Positions 16,964 through 24,661 of a stretch of DNA of 64,000 nucleotides are shown in pieces. The DNA comes from a bacterium ADurb.Bin157 (lineage in GTDB: Bacteria; Muiribacteriota; Ozemobacteria; Ozemobacterales; Ozemobacteraceae). A model generated the notes under the pieces. It did no database searches. It worked only from the letters and a program-made list of their open reading frames with translations, and was not told where the DNA came from. The DNA is taken from positions 1-64,000 of the forward strand of contig MWDD01000004.1 in assembly GCA_002070375.1 (NCBI GenBank), written 5' to 3'. The number at the start of each line of letters is the position of its first letter. Position 1 is the stretch's first letter. The position numbers and the translations under genes are program-made.

Positions 16964-18379
16964 TTATACGATTCTGAATGCTTCGACCATGACGCAACGT
17001 CGATGTCGCGTAAAGGTGCGAGCGGTTGTTATGCCTTCTCCGGTGGGAGACGCAATGGTCATTGTTGTGGGGCCTTCGCCGCCCAATGCCAAGCCGGCGT
17101 AACTCGGACCGTTCTTGACAAAAATTGTGCAGTCACATTTTCTTGCCATGAGCGTCAGGTTGTCGATGTTCTTGCTGTGCATGCAAGCTGTGTGACGATT
17201 GCCGTTTTCGACCTTTACGGCCAAGTCAATGGCTGTGTAAACGTCGCGCACGCGAACCAGCGGGATGACCGGCATCAAAAGTTCTTCTAACACAAAAGGA
17301 TGATCGGGACCGACTTCGCAAAGTATTATGCGGGTGCTGTCGGGAATTCGAACCCCGATTTCTTGCATAATAACAGATGCGTTGCGCCCAACAAGCTTGC
17401 GGTTCGGAGCATTGATTTTTGGGTCGATGCAAATCTTTTCTAATTGCTGGATTTCACGAGGAGAAGCTTCATAAGCACCGCTGCTTATTAAATTCTTTTT
17501 CAGTTCGTCAGCAACTGATTCAACAACAATTATTTCCTTTTCTGCAATGCACAAAACATTGTTGTCAAGACCTGCGCCGGATACTATATCGCGCGCCGCC
17601 TTGCGAAGATCGGCTGTTTCATCAACCACAACAGGAGGATTGCCGGGGCCTGCCGCAATATATTTCTTGCGAGATTTTGAAGCAGCGGCTACTACTCCGG
17701 GGCCACCGGTGACAGCCAACAATCTGATGCCCGGGTGAGTCATTATCTTTTGGGCATTATCAATGCTGACTTCTGATGTTGTTGTTAACAGATTTGATGG
17801 TCCGCCTGCTTCGACAATCGCGTCATTAAGCAAGCACATGGCAAACTTACTGCAATTTTGTGCGGCAGGATGCGGAGCAAAGACAACACCGTTGCCTGCA
17901 GAGATCATACTGATGGCATTGTTGATAATGCTCGCTGTTGGGTTAGTAGACGGAGTTATGGCACCTATGATGCCATACGGAGCCCACTCTGTGAGAGTAA
18001 GACCGTAATCTCCGCTTGCCGCCAAAGGACATAAATCTTCAATACCCGGGGTTTTTTCAATTACCAGTTTGTTTTTCTGAATCTTGTCGTCAATTCGGCC
18101 ATACCCGGTTTCTTCATGCGCCATACGCGAAAGCTGTTCAACTTTTTCAAGCGAACGCTTGCGCATGTTGGCTATGATTTTGCCGCGAGTAGCCATAGGC
18201 AAGTCTACCAATACTTTTTGAGCCTGAGTGGCAGAAGCCACCGCATCGTCAACCGATTCGAAAATTCCGTGCCCTGCACTTTTGGCAGGTTTTAACGAAC
18301 TTTTGCCCGAATCGTTATTCCCGATTTTGCTCAAGACTTCCTGGATGATCAGATTCAAGTCTTCCCTTGAAACGCTCAT
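16964..18379 (-). CDS. pduP: PduP-type CoA-acylating aldehyde dehydrogenase with encapsulation peptide
   Basis: The protein (471 aa) oxidises an aldehyde to acyl-CoA using NAD+ inside the compartment. The catalytic cysteine is Cys277 in NNVLCIAEKE, as in PduP/EutE. The cofactor region has TPSTNPTAS, AVTGGPGVV and AAGPGNPPVVVDE. Residues 5-19 form a short amphipathic helix (DLNLIIQEVLSKI) before a Gly/Ser/Lys-rich linker, the layout of encapsulation peptides that target enzymes to the shell lumen. It lies 29 nt after the vertex gene. The aldehyde is not identified; acetaldehyde would follow from a deoxyribose-phosphate pathway. Confidence 0.94.
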   Translation of the reverse strand: MSVSREDLNLIIQEVLSKIGNNDSGKSSLKPAKSAGHGIFESVDDAVASATQAQKVLVDLPMATRGKIIANMRKRSLEKVEQLSRMAHEETGYGRIDDKIQKNKLVIEKTPGIEDLCPLAASGDYGLTLTEWAPYGIIGAITPSTNPTASIINNAISMISAGNGVVFAPHPAAQNCSKFAMCLLNDAIVEAGGPSNLLTTTSEVSIDNAQKIMTHPGIRLLAVTGGPGVVAAASKSRKKYIAAGPGNPPVVVDETADLRKAARDIVSGAGLDNNVLCIAEKEIIVVESVADELKKNLISSGAYEASPREIQQLEKICIDPKINAPNRKLVGRNASVIMQEIGVRIPDSTRIILCEVGPDHPFVLEELLMPVIPLVRVRDVYTAIDLAVKVENGNRHTACMHSKNIDNLTLMARKCDCTIFVKNGPSYAGLALGGEGPTTMTIASPTGEGITTARTFTRHRRCVMVEAFRIV

Positions 18380-18408
18380 TCTGTTACTCCGGTTTCAGAA
18401 TTAACAGG

Positions 18409-18690
18409 TTAGCATCGCTCATCATCAAAAACTACTGCGTCAACTATAGCACAAACTGCAGCATCAACAGGTTTTTTTAAAGTCGCTTCCGCTAAACGCG
18501 CCGAACTGCCCGAAACTACAAGGACTTGCTCGGCCGCTCCTGCTCCTACCGCGTCAGCAGCAACGACATGATGCCCGGTAGGCTTTTTGCCGTCGAGGGT
18601 CAGTTCTTCGACGACGAGGAACTTTAAACCCACAAGACTGTCATCTTTGCGAGTGCAAACAACTGTCCCGCATACGCGGCCTAATATCAT
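18409..18690 (-). CDS. EutN/CcmL-family pentameric vertex protein (BMC-P)
   Basis: This 93-residue protein starts MILGRVCGTVVCTRKDDSLVGLKFL and contains VAADAVGAGAAEQVLVVSGSSAR, the standard EutN/CcmL fold that forms pentamers closing the corners of icosahedral shells. It lies between the BMC-H and pduP genes with 16- and 29-nt gaps. It is the only vertex protein in the window. Confidence 0.95.
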   Translation of the reverse strand: MILGRVCGTVVCTRKDDSLVGLKFLVVEELTLDGKKPTGHHVVAADAVGAGAAEQVLVVSGSSARLAEATLKKPVDAAVCAIVDAVVFDDERC

Positions 18691-18706
18691 GATTAATTAC
18701 CTTTAA

Positions 18707-19003
18707 TTACTTTTTTGAGTTCGCTGTAAGGTCGCGAATTGGCATAATGTCCTCAAGATTAGAATGAGGGCGAGGAATAACGTGTACAGAAACCAGTTCG
18801 CCAATTTTTTTGGCTGCTGATGCGCCGGCATCTGTAGCGGCTTTAACTGCAGCAACATCACCTCTGACAAAAGCGGTGCAATAACCGGAACCGATTTTTT
18901 CCCAACCTACCAATTTTACATTGGCCGCTTTTACCATAGCGTCGGTTGCTTCAATAAGAGTTGTCAATCCACGTGTTTCGATCATACCAAGAGCTTCTTG
19001 CAT
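18707..19003 (-). CDS. Hexameric microcompartment shell protein (BMC-H)
   Basis: AGGAGG lies 5 nt before the ATG at 19003, so the protein starts [13 protein letters not shown] and has 98 residues; an ATG 15 nt upstream lacks a ribosome site. The single BMC domain has the usual [12 protein letters not shown] helix, [23 protein letters not shown] and [10 protein letters not shown]. The pore loop sequence is around KIGSGYC. It is the only single-domain shell protein in the operon, so it should form the facets. A short charged tail follows the fold. Confidence 0.95.
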   Translation of the reverse strand: MQEALGMIETRGLTTLIEATDAMVKAANVKLVGWEKIGSGYCTAFVRGDVAAVKAATDAGASAAKKIGELVSVHVIPRPHSNLEDIMPIRDLTANSKK

Positions 19004-19037
19004 GATAACCTCCTGCAAATTTATTGCATTTTATTTT

Positions 19038-19688
19038 TTAAGCTACTATTTCTACCATGTCGCCGTTCCTAAGACCGGCACCATTGGCTTCATCCGTGTC
19101 AATGTGAAAATCAAGGGCAAATTTGTCGCTAACGCGAACCAAAACGTTGTTGAAAGTAACACTGCGTGAGCCGCTTGTCTTTAAAGAAACCAAGTCTAGG
19201 TCTTTTAAACCCATCTGTGAAGCTTCTGATGTGCTCATGTGCACATGCCTCGCAGCCACAATTACTCCCTTGTCTAAGATTACTGTGCCCTTAGGCCCTA
19301 TAACAACGCATCCGGGGGTGCCTGAAATGTCGCCAGAGTTCTTTACAACTCCCTTAACACCCAATTTATAACTGTCAGTCATTGAAATCTCGATTTGAGT
19401 TTCGGGACGAACAGGCCCCAATATTCTTACTTTCTCAATGCTGCCCTTCGGGCCGGCAATAATTACACATTCTTCAGCGGCAAATTGACCGGGTTGAGAA
19501 AGAGATTTCATGTCTTTTAAACTGTAACCCTTGCCAAAAAGTGTCTCTAAATCAGATTGAGTTACATGTATGTGACGATTGCTGACACCGACAGGAACCT
19601 TCCCTGTTTTTATGCGTTCACGCAATTCAATGCCTTTTAAAACCTCGGCTACAATCAATTTTACCTGATTCTCGTCCATCATCTTCAT
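19038..19688 (-). CDS. pduL: PduL-type phosphate acyltransferase
   Basis: PduL converts acyl-CoA and phosphate to acyl-phosphate and CoA, which recycles CoA for the aldehyde dehydrogenase inside the shell. The two beta-barrel halves each have a zinc motif: VSNRHIHVT (His39, His41) and AARHVHMS (about 146-151). PGQFAAEE and LGPVRPETQIE are also conserved. Residues 5-20 (DENQVKLIVAEVLKGI) form an N-terminal helix very like that of the PduP protein here, so both should be encapsulated. Its ATG overlaps the stop of the upstream TIM-like gene. No acetate kinase is encoded nearby. Confidence 0.94.
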   Translation of the reverse strand: MKMMDENQVKLIVAEVLKGIELRERIKTGKVPVGVSNRHIHVTQSDLETLFGKGYSLKDMKSLSQPGQFAAEECVIIAGPKGSIEKVRILGPVRPETQIEISMTDSYKLGVKGVVKNSGDISGTPGCVVIGPKGTVILDKGVIVAARHVHMSTSEASQMGLKDLDLVSLKTSGSRSVTFNNVLVRVSDKFALDFHIDTDEANGAGLRNGDMVEIVA

Positions 19689-20761
19689 TTTCCTTTGTTT
19701 AATGCAGCGCTCTGCAAATATTTTTTGTCTGTTATTATCGCGGCACTGTCAGTCGCATAATCAATCTTCACCTCTTCGCTTGTGTCATAAATATGAATCA
19801 AACGCATTGGCTTAAGACCTTTATCGAAAATTATATCACAGGTGTCGCCTGACGCAAATGTAAAAGTTGAAAAAAGATTTAATCTTTTTGAACTCGCCAA
19901 TTTTACAAGCTTTTCTAAGTTCTCCTTCACGTTATATGGAGACCGATTCTGAATTATGGCCCCGAAACAACGCAAATCACAAAGCATGTCTACAGACAGC
20001 TCGCCCGTAAATGCACCATGCGAAGCCCAATGAACAGACGGAGCAACGGTGCGACCCCTCAACGAAGGAAACTCTTCGTTAAAAATGGGCAAATAAATAC
20101 CGTTTAAAATAAAATATAAATTCTTATGCTTGCTCGAAAGCTCAAACAGATCTTCGCGCCAAGATCGCAAGTCTGACTTTGATTTTATGTCTAAGGGAAG
20201 TAAATAAAGTAACTCTTTGCCCGTTTCGCTCATCTGTAGCGTTGACGCTACCTCTGAAGCCCAAGAAGTAAGCTTCACATCAGCCGGTAGCGATCTCGCG
20301 CCGCTGTTATAAAGGGCACGAACATCGTCGGCTGTTAATAAATTCGACTTGTTATAATCAATGTAACTCGCAGAATCGCCACCCGAAGCGGTTGTTTCAG
20401 TGTCGAATGAAGTGTAAAGCTTCGCTAATTCCGACGGAATAATATACGAAAGGCCCAACTCTAGCATCTCTTTGCTCGCAGGTGACTGCTTATTTACCAA
20501 CATATATATCGAAGGACCGTTACTTTTTGACAAAAGCTCCCAGAACGCTTGGCTCTCAAAATCGTCCCTTAAGCCCAAACTTACCTTCTTTAAAGCAGGT
20601 AAAGAGCCTGCGCAGTCAATTACAACAGCTTTAAAAGCGCCAAACCCCAAAAAACCGACGCCCCCGATTCCCGATATCTGAAAATGATCCGGTGACAAAA
20701 ACAGCGGTGATTCGTAAAATTTATCGCGATTGTCTGAAATAATCAGGATTTTTCTGCTCAT
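19685..20761 (-). CDS. Unknown microcompartment protein with degenerate triosephosphate-isomerase-like segment
   Basis: I do not know this 358-residue family. Residues 1-115 look like an alpha/beta domain without a known motif. Residues 141-172 (LLTADDVRALYNSGARSLP...) recall a short ADDVR-type segment that, from memory, also occurs in some microcompartment proteins such as EutQ relatives. Residues about 219-276 resemble triosephosphate isomerase: NGIYLPIF, then VHWASHGAFTGELSVDML, then CFGAIIQNRSPY. In true TIM the last part is VIIGHSER with the catalytic His; here Asn272 stands in its place and the SER motif is lost, so TIM activity is unlikely. It is the first gene of the operon, coupled to pduL by a 4-bp overlap and read from its own promoter. 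Confidence 0.6.
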   Translation of the reverse strand: MSRKILIISDNRDKFYESPLFLSPDHFQISGIGGVGFLGFGAFKAVVIDCAGSLPALKKVSLGLRDDFESQAFWELLSKSNGPSIYMLVNKQSPASKEMLELGLSYIIPSELAKLYTSFDTETTASGGDSASYIDYNKSNLLTADDVRALYNSGARSLPADVKLTSWASEVASTLQMSETGKELLYLLPLDIKSKSDLRSWREDLFELSSKHKNLYFILNGIYLPIFNEEFPSLRGRTVAPSVHWASHGAFTGELSVDMLCDLRCFGAIIQNRSPYNVKENLEKLVKLASSKRLNLFSTFTFASGDTCDIIFDKGLKPMRLIHIYDTSEEVKIDYATDSAAIITDKKYLQSAALNKGK

Positions 20762-20769
20762 ATCATTGA

Positions 20770-20798
20770 ATAGTAATGGTTATTTTCGGGTAAAGCAA
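20770..20798 (-). promoter_or_regulatory. Putative promoter of the microcompartment operon
   Basis: On the minus strand TTGCTT (20798-20793) and TACTAT (20775-20770) are 17 bp apart. The start would fall about 2 nt before the ATG at 20761, which has no ribosome site, so the first gene may be translated from a leaderless mRNA. The match to consensus is moderate. Confidence 0.45.
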
Positions 20799-20810
20799 GT
20801 TTTTTATACA

Positions 20811-21446
20811 TTAAAAAACATCAAAAGGAATGTATTCTTTATGATAAACTCGTAAATAGCTTAACATATCTGAAGCTAAGGAACGCATTTTTTCCCCGTC
20901 TGTCCAGAAAATTTCAAAAACCACACGCTCTGATTCCTTGCGCAAAGTAGGAATGCTGTCTAATTTATGGTTTACTTGTAAATTTTCTATGTGAGACGCC
21001 ATTTTGTAAAATTCATCGCTTATTTTCTCGGGCCCCTCGGGGCTGTCAGGAAAACCTAACGGAAAATTGCTGAGATTATTTTCGCATTCTTTTATAGAGT
21101 CAGCTATATGTCGAATTATATATGGTTTCTCTGTGAGTGAAACTTTTAACGCGAAAAGTTGCGATTGAAGACTCTCTACTGTCACAGCAACCTTTTTCTT
21201 TTTAACTAAATGAAATACAGAAACCAAATCGTTTAAGCCATGATATGCCCCGTTGATTTGCCCGCATGTAAATAACAATTTCTTTATATAAAAATCACGA
21301 CTTAAGGTTCTTTGTTCATTATGAACACCATCAAATGAAACCGTTGCAGCTTGTTCGGCTGCTAAACCCATTTGGCAAGAATATATGCATACAAACAAAA
21401 ATGCTAAAATATAATTCTTTATCCCTAATTTACTAACTTTAATCAT
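20811..21446 (-). CDS. Secreted protein of unknown function
   Basis: The 211-residue product begins with a signal peptide (ILAFLFVCIY core). Cleavage could follow GLA before AEQ, or Cys in IYSC could be lipidated, though Tyr is unusual in a lipobox. The mature part is helical and charged, with segments KPYIIRHIADSIKECENN and YKMASHIENL, and only two later cysteines. No known motif or domain is seen. It lies 49 bp upstream of the microcompartment operon on the same strand, but a separate promoter stands between them, so a shared role is not implied. AGGGAT precedes the start. Confidence 0.6.
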   Translation of the reverse strand: MIKVSKLGIKNYILAFLFVCIYSCQMGLAAEQAATVSFDGVHNEQRTLSRDFYIKKLLFTCGQINGAYHGLNDLVSVFHLVKKKKVAVTVESLQSQLFALKVSLTEKPYIIRHIADSIKECENNLSNFPLGFPDSPEGPEKISDEFYKMASHIENLQVNHKLDSIPTLRKESERVVFEIFWTDGEKMRSLASDMLSYLRVYHKEYIPFDVF

Positions 21447-21524
21447 TTTTTATCCCTGAATATAAATAAAAAAGCAATTCTCTCTTTTTACCCGTACATT
21501 ATAACGAAAAATAAATAAAGACGC

Positions 21525-21600
21525 TACCCCTTATTTTGAGATTATGCACATAAAATGCAATTCCAAAAAAATAGATATAAAAATATTAAAAATAAGGGTA
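21525..21600. repeat. Intergenic inverted repeat
   Basis: TACCCCTTATTTT (21525-21537) and AAAATAAGGGTA (21589-21600) can pair over 12 bp with one bulged base, enclosing 51 nt that hold a smaller TGCA palindrome. It occupies the 165-bp gap between the GNAT gene and the secreted-protein gene. It could be a processing or weak termination structure; no T run follows. Confidence 0.45.
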
Positions 21601-21611
21601 CGGTGGCTAAA

Positions 21612-22151
21612 TTAATAACTATACACTTCTGAGTATAAATCTCGCCTTACTTGATAAAAATCTTCACTCTCATTTAGATTTCCATAACACATTAAACATA
21701 ATTTGAAAAACGGGTCCTCTTTGTGATAAGGGGGCTGCTCATAGTCCGACTTCCACAAAACGAACCCGTTTCGCTCGTAGAAGCCGATTCTACGCTGACA
21801 CAAAATCGTCTCCGGGGGCTCAACCTCTAATACTATAGGTTGAGCATACCTCCTTTTCATGAAGTTCAGCAGCTTGCCGCCATACCCGCTGTTACGGTGA
21901 TTTTCGGATACAGCAAGATGGTCTATAAATATAAACCTCTTTAGCTTCCAAAATGCTACGCAGCCGACAGGCACATCATTTTCATTCATGATGGCGCATA
22001 AATAATAACGAGGCTTTCGTTTTTCAACCAAAGCCCGCTCATCTTCAGGTTGATATTCGGTCAAAGGAAAGGATTCTGACATAAGTTTTTCAGCGAACCC
22101 GTAAAGTTCGCTTTTAACGTCTGTTATTCGTTTTAACTTAATACTGTCCAT
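21612..22151 (-). CDS. GNAT-family N-acetyltransferase
   Basis: The 179-residue protein has the GNAT fold: a conserved beta-4 strand FIFIDHLAVS followed by the acetyl-CoA pyrophosphate loop HRNSGYGGKLL (about 86-96) and then GFYERNGFVLW near the end. The acceptor, whether small amine, peptide or other molecule, cannot be told. The cysteine-containing C-terminal tail (LCLMCYGNLNE) is not typical of the family core. It lies 45-55 nt downstream of the terminator of the candidate RNA described next, so it may have its own start or be controlled by that RNA as a leader. Confidence 0.82.
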   Translation of the reverse strand: MDSIKLKRITDVKSELYGFAEKLMSESFPLTEYQPEDERALVEKRKPRYYLCAIMNENDVPVGCVAFWKLKRFIFIDHLAVSENHRNSGYGGKLLNFMKRRYAQPIVLEVEPPETILCQRRIGFYERNGFVLWKSDYEQPPYHKEDPFFKLCLMCYGNLNESEDFYQVRRDLYSEVYSY

Positions 22152-22204
22152 ATGAGTTGTTTTCTAACTCTGCTTTTCTTATAATAATAAACCAACTAAT
22201 CAAG

Positions 22205-22463
22205 ATATAAACAAAGCCACTCATTTTGAGTGGCTTTGTTGAAAAGTGAAATCCCGCGTTTGCCGTGTAAAGGAAGAAATTGAACCCACTGAAACAGCAC
22301 GGTTGTCCGCCTGTAATAGCCGCCGAGACTTCGTAACAGGTTAATCTGTTCGTAAGTGGTTCTCGTGGGCAAACAGAGACAGATTCCCTTCAGGAACAGG
22401 TGTCGGCTCAATTTGACCTGCACCATCACGTACAACGCAGGATAAAATTGTCAATGATCTTCT
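22205..22463 (-). ncRNA. Candidate structured RNA, family not assigned
   Basis: The 371-bp gap between uvrB and the GNAT gene holds a stretch of about 50% GC in AT-rich surroundings, with a promoter before it and an intrinsic terminator after it. The RNA would be about 260 nt. Long-range pairs close it: plus positions 22434-22440 with 22254-22260 (7 bp) and 22405-22414 with 22277-22287 (10 bp, one bulge). Between them lie local hairpins: GACA...UGUC closing UUCC/GGAA, and AACAG-AUUAAC-CUGUU. A 79-codon reading runs through it into the terminator and is not believable as protein. I find no tmRNA, RNase P, SRP, T-box or common riboswitch signature. 6S RNA or a new family, or a leader of the GNAT gene, are possible. 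Confidence 0.55.
22210..22239 (-). terminator. Intrinsic terminator of the candidate RNA
   Basis: Read on the minus strand, AACAAAGCCACTCA and TGAGTGGCTTTGTT form a stem of about 13 bp around a 3-4-nt loop, followed by TTTATAT. It separates the RNA from the GNAT gene. Confidence 0.8.
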
Positions 22464-22469
22464 AACTTC

Positions 22470-22498
22470 AATATAACAAATTTCGCACTCTTCTGCAA
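22470..22498 (-). promoter_or_regulatory. Promoter of the candidate RNA
   Basis: On the minus strand TTGCAG (22498-22493) and TATATT (22475-22470) are separated by 17 bp. The start would be near 22463. It lies in the 82-bp part of the gap next to the uvrB stop. Confidence 0.5.
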
Positions 22499-22522
22499 GC
22501 GAAAATCATAAATATAATTGAG

Positions 22523-24589
22523 TTATTTTATGTTTTTTTTGCTTGTTCGACGCCGTGCCGCGCCTTTTTCTTTTCCCGACTTCAAAGCTTTCCCAAGCTG
22601 TTCTAAAACTCCCAATTCCAGATTCTCTTCTTGAAGTGCAATGATCTCGTCTCTGATCATAGCGGCTTTCTCAAATTCCATTCTGCCCGCTGCCAGATTC
22701 ATCTCATTCTTTAGATTGTTTATCATCTCTTTAACTTTTGCCGCTTGAGCATCTTTTGGTAATTTAACTTTATTTTTGTCCTCGCCGGGAATAAATTGTC
22801 CGGGCAAAGATTTTATAATGGTTTTTGGCTCTATTCCGTGCGTCTTGTTGTAATCCTCTTGAATTGAACGTCTGCGTGCTGTCTCGTCTATGCAATATTT
22901 CATTGCTGCTGTGATTTTGTCCGCAAACAAAAATACTTCTCCGTTCACGTTTCGTGCCGCACGACCGCATATTTGCATCAAAGCCCAAGATGAACGTAAA
23001 AAGCCTTCTTTGTCGGCATCCAGTATCGCAACCATAGAAACCTCAGGTAAATCAAGCCCTTCTCTTAATAAATTAATTCCAACCAATACTTTGATGTTGC
23101 CAATACGTAAATCGCGCAAAATTTCAATACGCTCTAAGGTGTCAATCTCGTCATGAAGATAACTGGTCGGAATATTCAGGTCTGAAAGATAACCCGACAG
23201 CTCTTGTGCCATTTTTTTGGTTAAAGTAGTTACAAGAACACGCTCGTTTCTTTCTATTCGACCCTCAATCTTGTTAATAAGAAAATCAATTTGCCCTTCA
23301 GACTTTATAACGGTAATTTTGGGGTCTAACAGACCCGTAGGTCTTATTAATTGCTCGGCAATTTTTTCTTGAGAATTTTCAAGCTCATAAGGGCCCGGTG
23401 TGGCAGATACAAATAGCAGCTGACGCTTGCGAGAAAGAAACTCTTCGAAGGTTAAACACCGATTGTCCAGTGCGGAAGGAAGCCTGAAACCATAATCAAT
23501 TAAAGTTTGCTTGCGGCTGCGATCCCCTTTGTACATGCCTCTTAATTGAGGAACAGTCATATGAGATTCGTCTAAAATGATTAGACAATCTTTGGGCAAA
23601 TAGTCAACCAAAGTATCGGGCGGCTCACCGGGGTTGCGACCCGAAAAATGCCTCGAATAATTTTCTATTCCTTTGCAAAAACCGGTCTCACGCATCATTT
23701 CTGCGTCAAATCGAGTCCGTTCATATATGCGCTGAGCTTCAATCAGCTTTTTCTCAGATTCAAATTGTTTTACTCGTTCTTTCATTTCTGATTCAATGTT
23801 GACCAAGGCTTTTTCCATTTTTTCGCTTGTTGTAACAAAATGCTGCGCCGGAAAAATTTCAACCGAATCTAATTTAGATATTACCTCGCCGGTTAATGGA
23901 TCAAATTGCTCAATCTTGTCGATTTCATCACCATAAAACTTAACTCTGACAGCCTTCTCGCTCGATGCCGGAAAAATGTCAACAGTTTCACCTCGCGCAC
24001 GAAAACGAGAACGATGAAAATCCATATCGTTTCGAGAATATTGTATGTCTATCAAATCTCTGACAAGTTTTTGACGAGACATCTCCGTATTCACTTTTAA
24101 AGAAATGCGCAAGTCTGCGTAATCGGTAGGAGAGCCTAACCCAAATATGCAACTCACCGAAGCTACAACCAAAACATCCCGTCGTGTAAAAAGAGAAGTG
24201 GTAGCAGCGTGCCTGAATCGGTCAATTTGCTCATTTATGGCAGAGTCTTTCTCTATATAACTGTCCGTTGAAGGAATATATGCCTCAGGCTGATAATAAT
24301 CATAATAACTTACAAAATATTCAATGGCATTGTTAGGAAAATAATCCTTAAATTCACTGTATAATTGAGCAGCCAAAGTTTTATTGTGCGTAATTAATAA
24401 AACCGGGCGCTGAACTCGTTCGATAATGTTAGCCATTGTGAAGGTTTTGCCTGACCCCGTAACACCGAGTAACGTGGAAAAAGCACTGCCGCCGTCTACC
24501 CATCGAGCCAGTTTTTTAACCGCTTCGGGCTGGTCGCCCCTTAGCTGAAAAGGTGAAGCTAATTTGAAATATTCTTTTTGTCTTTTCAT
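22523..24589 (-). CDS. uvrB: Excinuclease ABC subunit B
   Basis: UvrB is the damage-verifying helicase-like subunit of nucleotide excision repair. From ATG 24589 the product has 688 residues, beginning MKRQKEYFKLASPFQLRGDQPEA as the family does; upstream TTG and ATG codons add 15 or 5 residues and are less likely. GAGGAG lies directly against this ATG, so the start is not certain. Motifs are Walker A GVTGSGKT, the beta-hairpin YYDYYQPEAYIP, LDESHMT, SATPGPYE, and helicase motif VI ICGRAARN. The UVR domain that binds UvrC is near the C-terminus (EMNLAAGRMEFEKAAMIRDEI), followed by a basic tail. Confidence 0.97.
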   Translation of the reverse strand: MKRQKEYFKLASPFQLRGDQPEAVKKLARWVDGGSAFSTLLGVTGSGKTFTMANIIERVQRPVLLITHNKTLAAQLYSEFKDYFPNNAIEYFVSYYDYYQPEAYIPSTDSYIEKDSAINEQIDRFRHAATTSLFTRRDVLVVASVSCIFGLGSPTDYADLRISLKVNTEMSRQKLVRDLIDIQYSRNDMDFHRSRFRARGETVDIFPASSEKAVRVKFYGDEIDKIEQFDPLTGEVISKLDSVEIFPAQHFVTTSEKMEKALVNIESEMKERVKQFESEKKLIEAQRIYERTRFDAEMMRETGFCKGIENYSRHFSGRNPGEPPDTLVDYLPKDCLIILDESHMTVPQLRGMYKGDRSRKQTLIDYGFRLPSALDNRCLTFEEFLSRKRQLLFVSATPGPYELENSQEKIAEQLIRPTGLLDPKITVIKSEGQIDFLINKIEGRIERNERVLVTTLTKKMAQELSGYLSDLNIPTSYLHDEIDTLERIEILRDLRIGNIKVLVGINLLREGLDLPEVSMVAILDADKEGFLRSSWALMQICGRAARNVNGEVFLFADKITAAMKYCIDETARRRSIQEDYNKTHGIEPKTIIKSLPGQFIPGEDKNKVKLPKDAQAAKVKEMINNLKNEMNLAAGRMEFEKAAMIRDEIIALQEENLELGVLEQLGKALKSGKEKGAARRRTSKKNIK

Positions 24590-24661
24590 CTCCTCAAAAT
24601 ACATTGTTTTGAAACTTGACGCAACTTTTCGCAAATTTAAACAGATTGAGTTCTGTAATAA

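Noticed and set aside
13412-20761. Propanediol or ethanolamine utilization type for the microcompartment
   Set aside because: No PduCDE, EutBC, adenosyltransferase or reactivase genes are present, while rpiB and deoB point to a sugar-phosphate pathway.
22196-22435. 79-codon minus-strand reading frame between GNAT gene and uvrB
   Set aside because: It runs through long-range RNA helices and ends inside the terminator, has no ribosome site, and its amino acid sequence resembles no protein; a structured RNA explains the region better.
22205-22463. T-box, cobalamin or lysine riboswitch, tmRNA, RNase P or SRP RNA
   Set aside because: The conserved sequence blocks of these families were not found on either strand; 6S RNA remains open but could not be shown.
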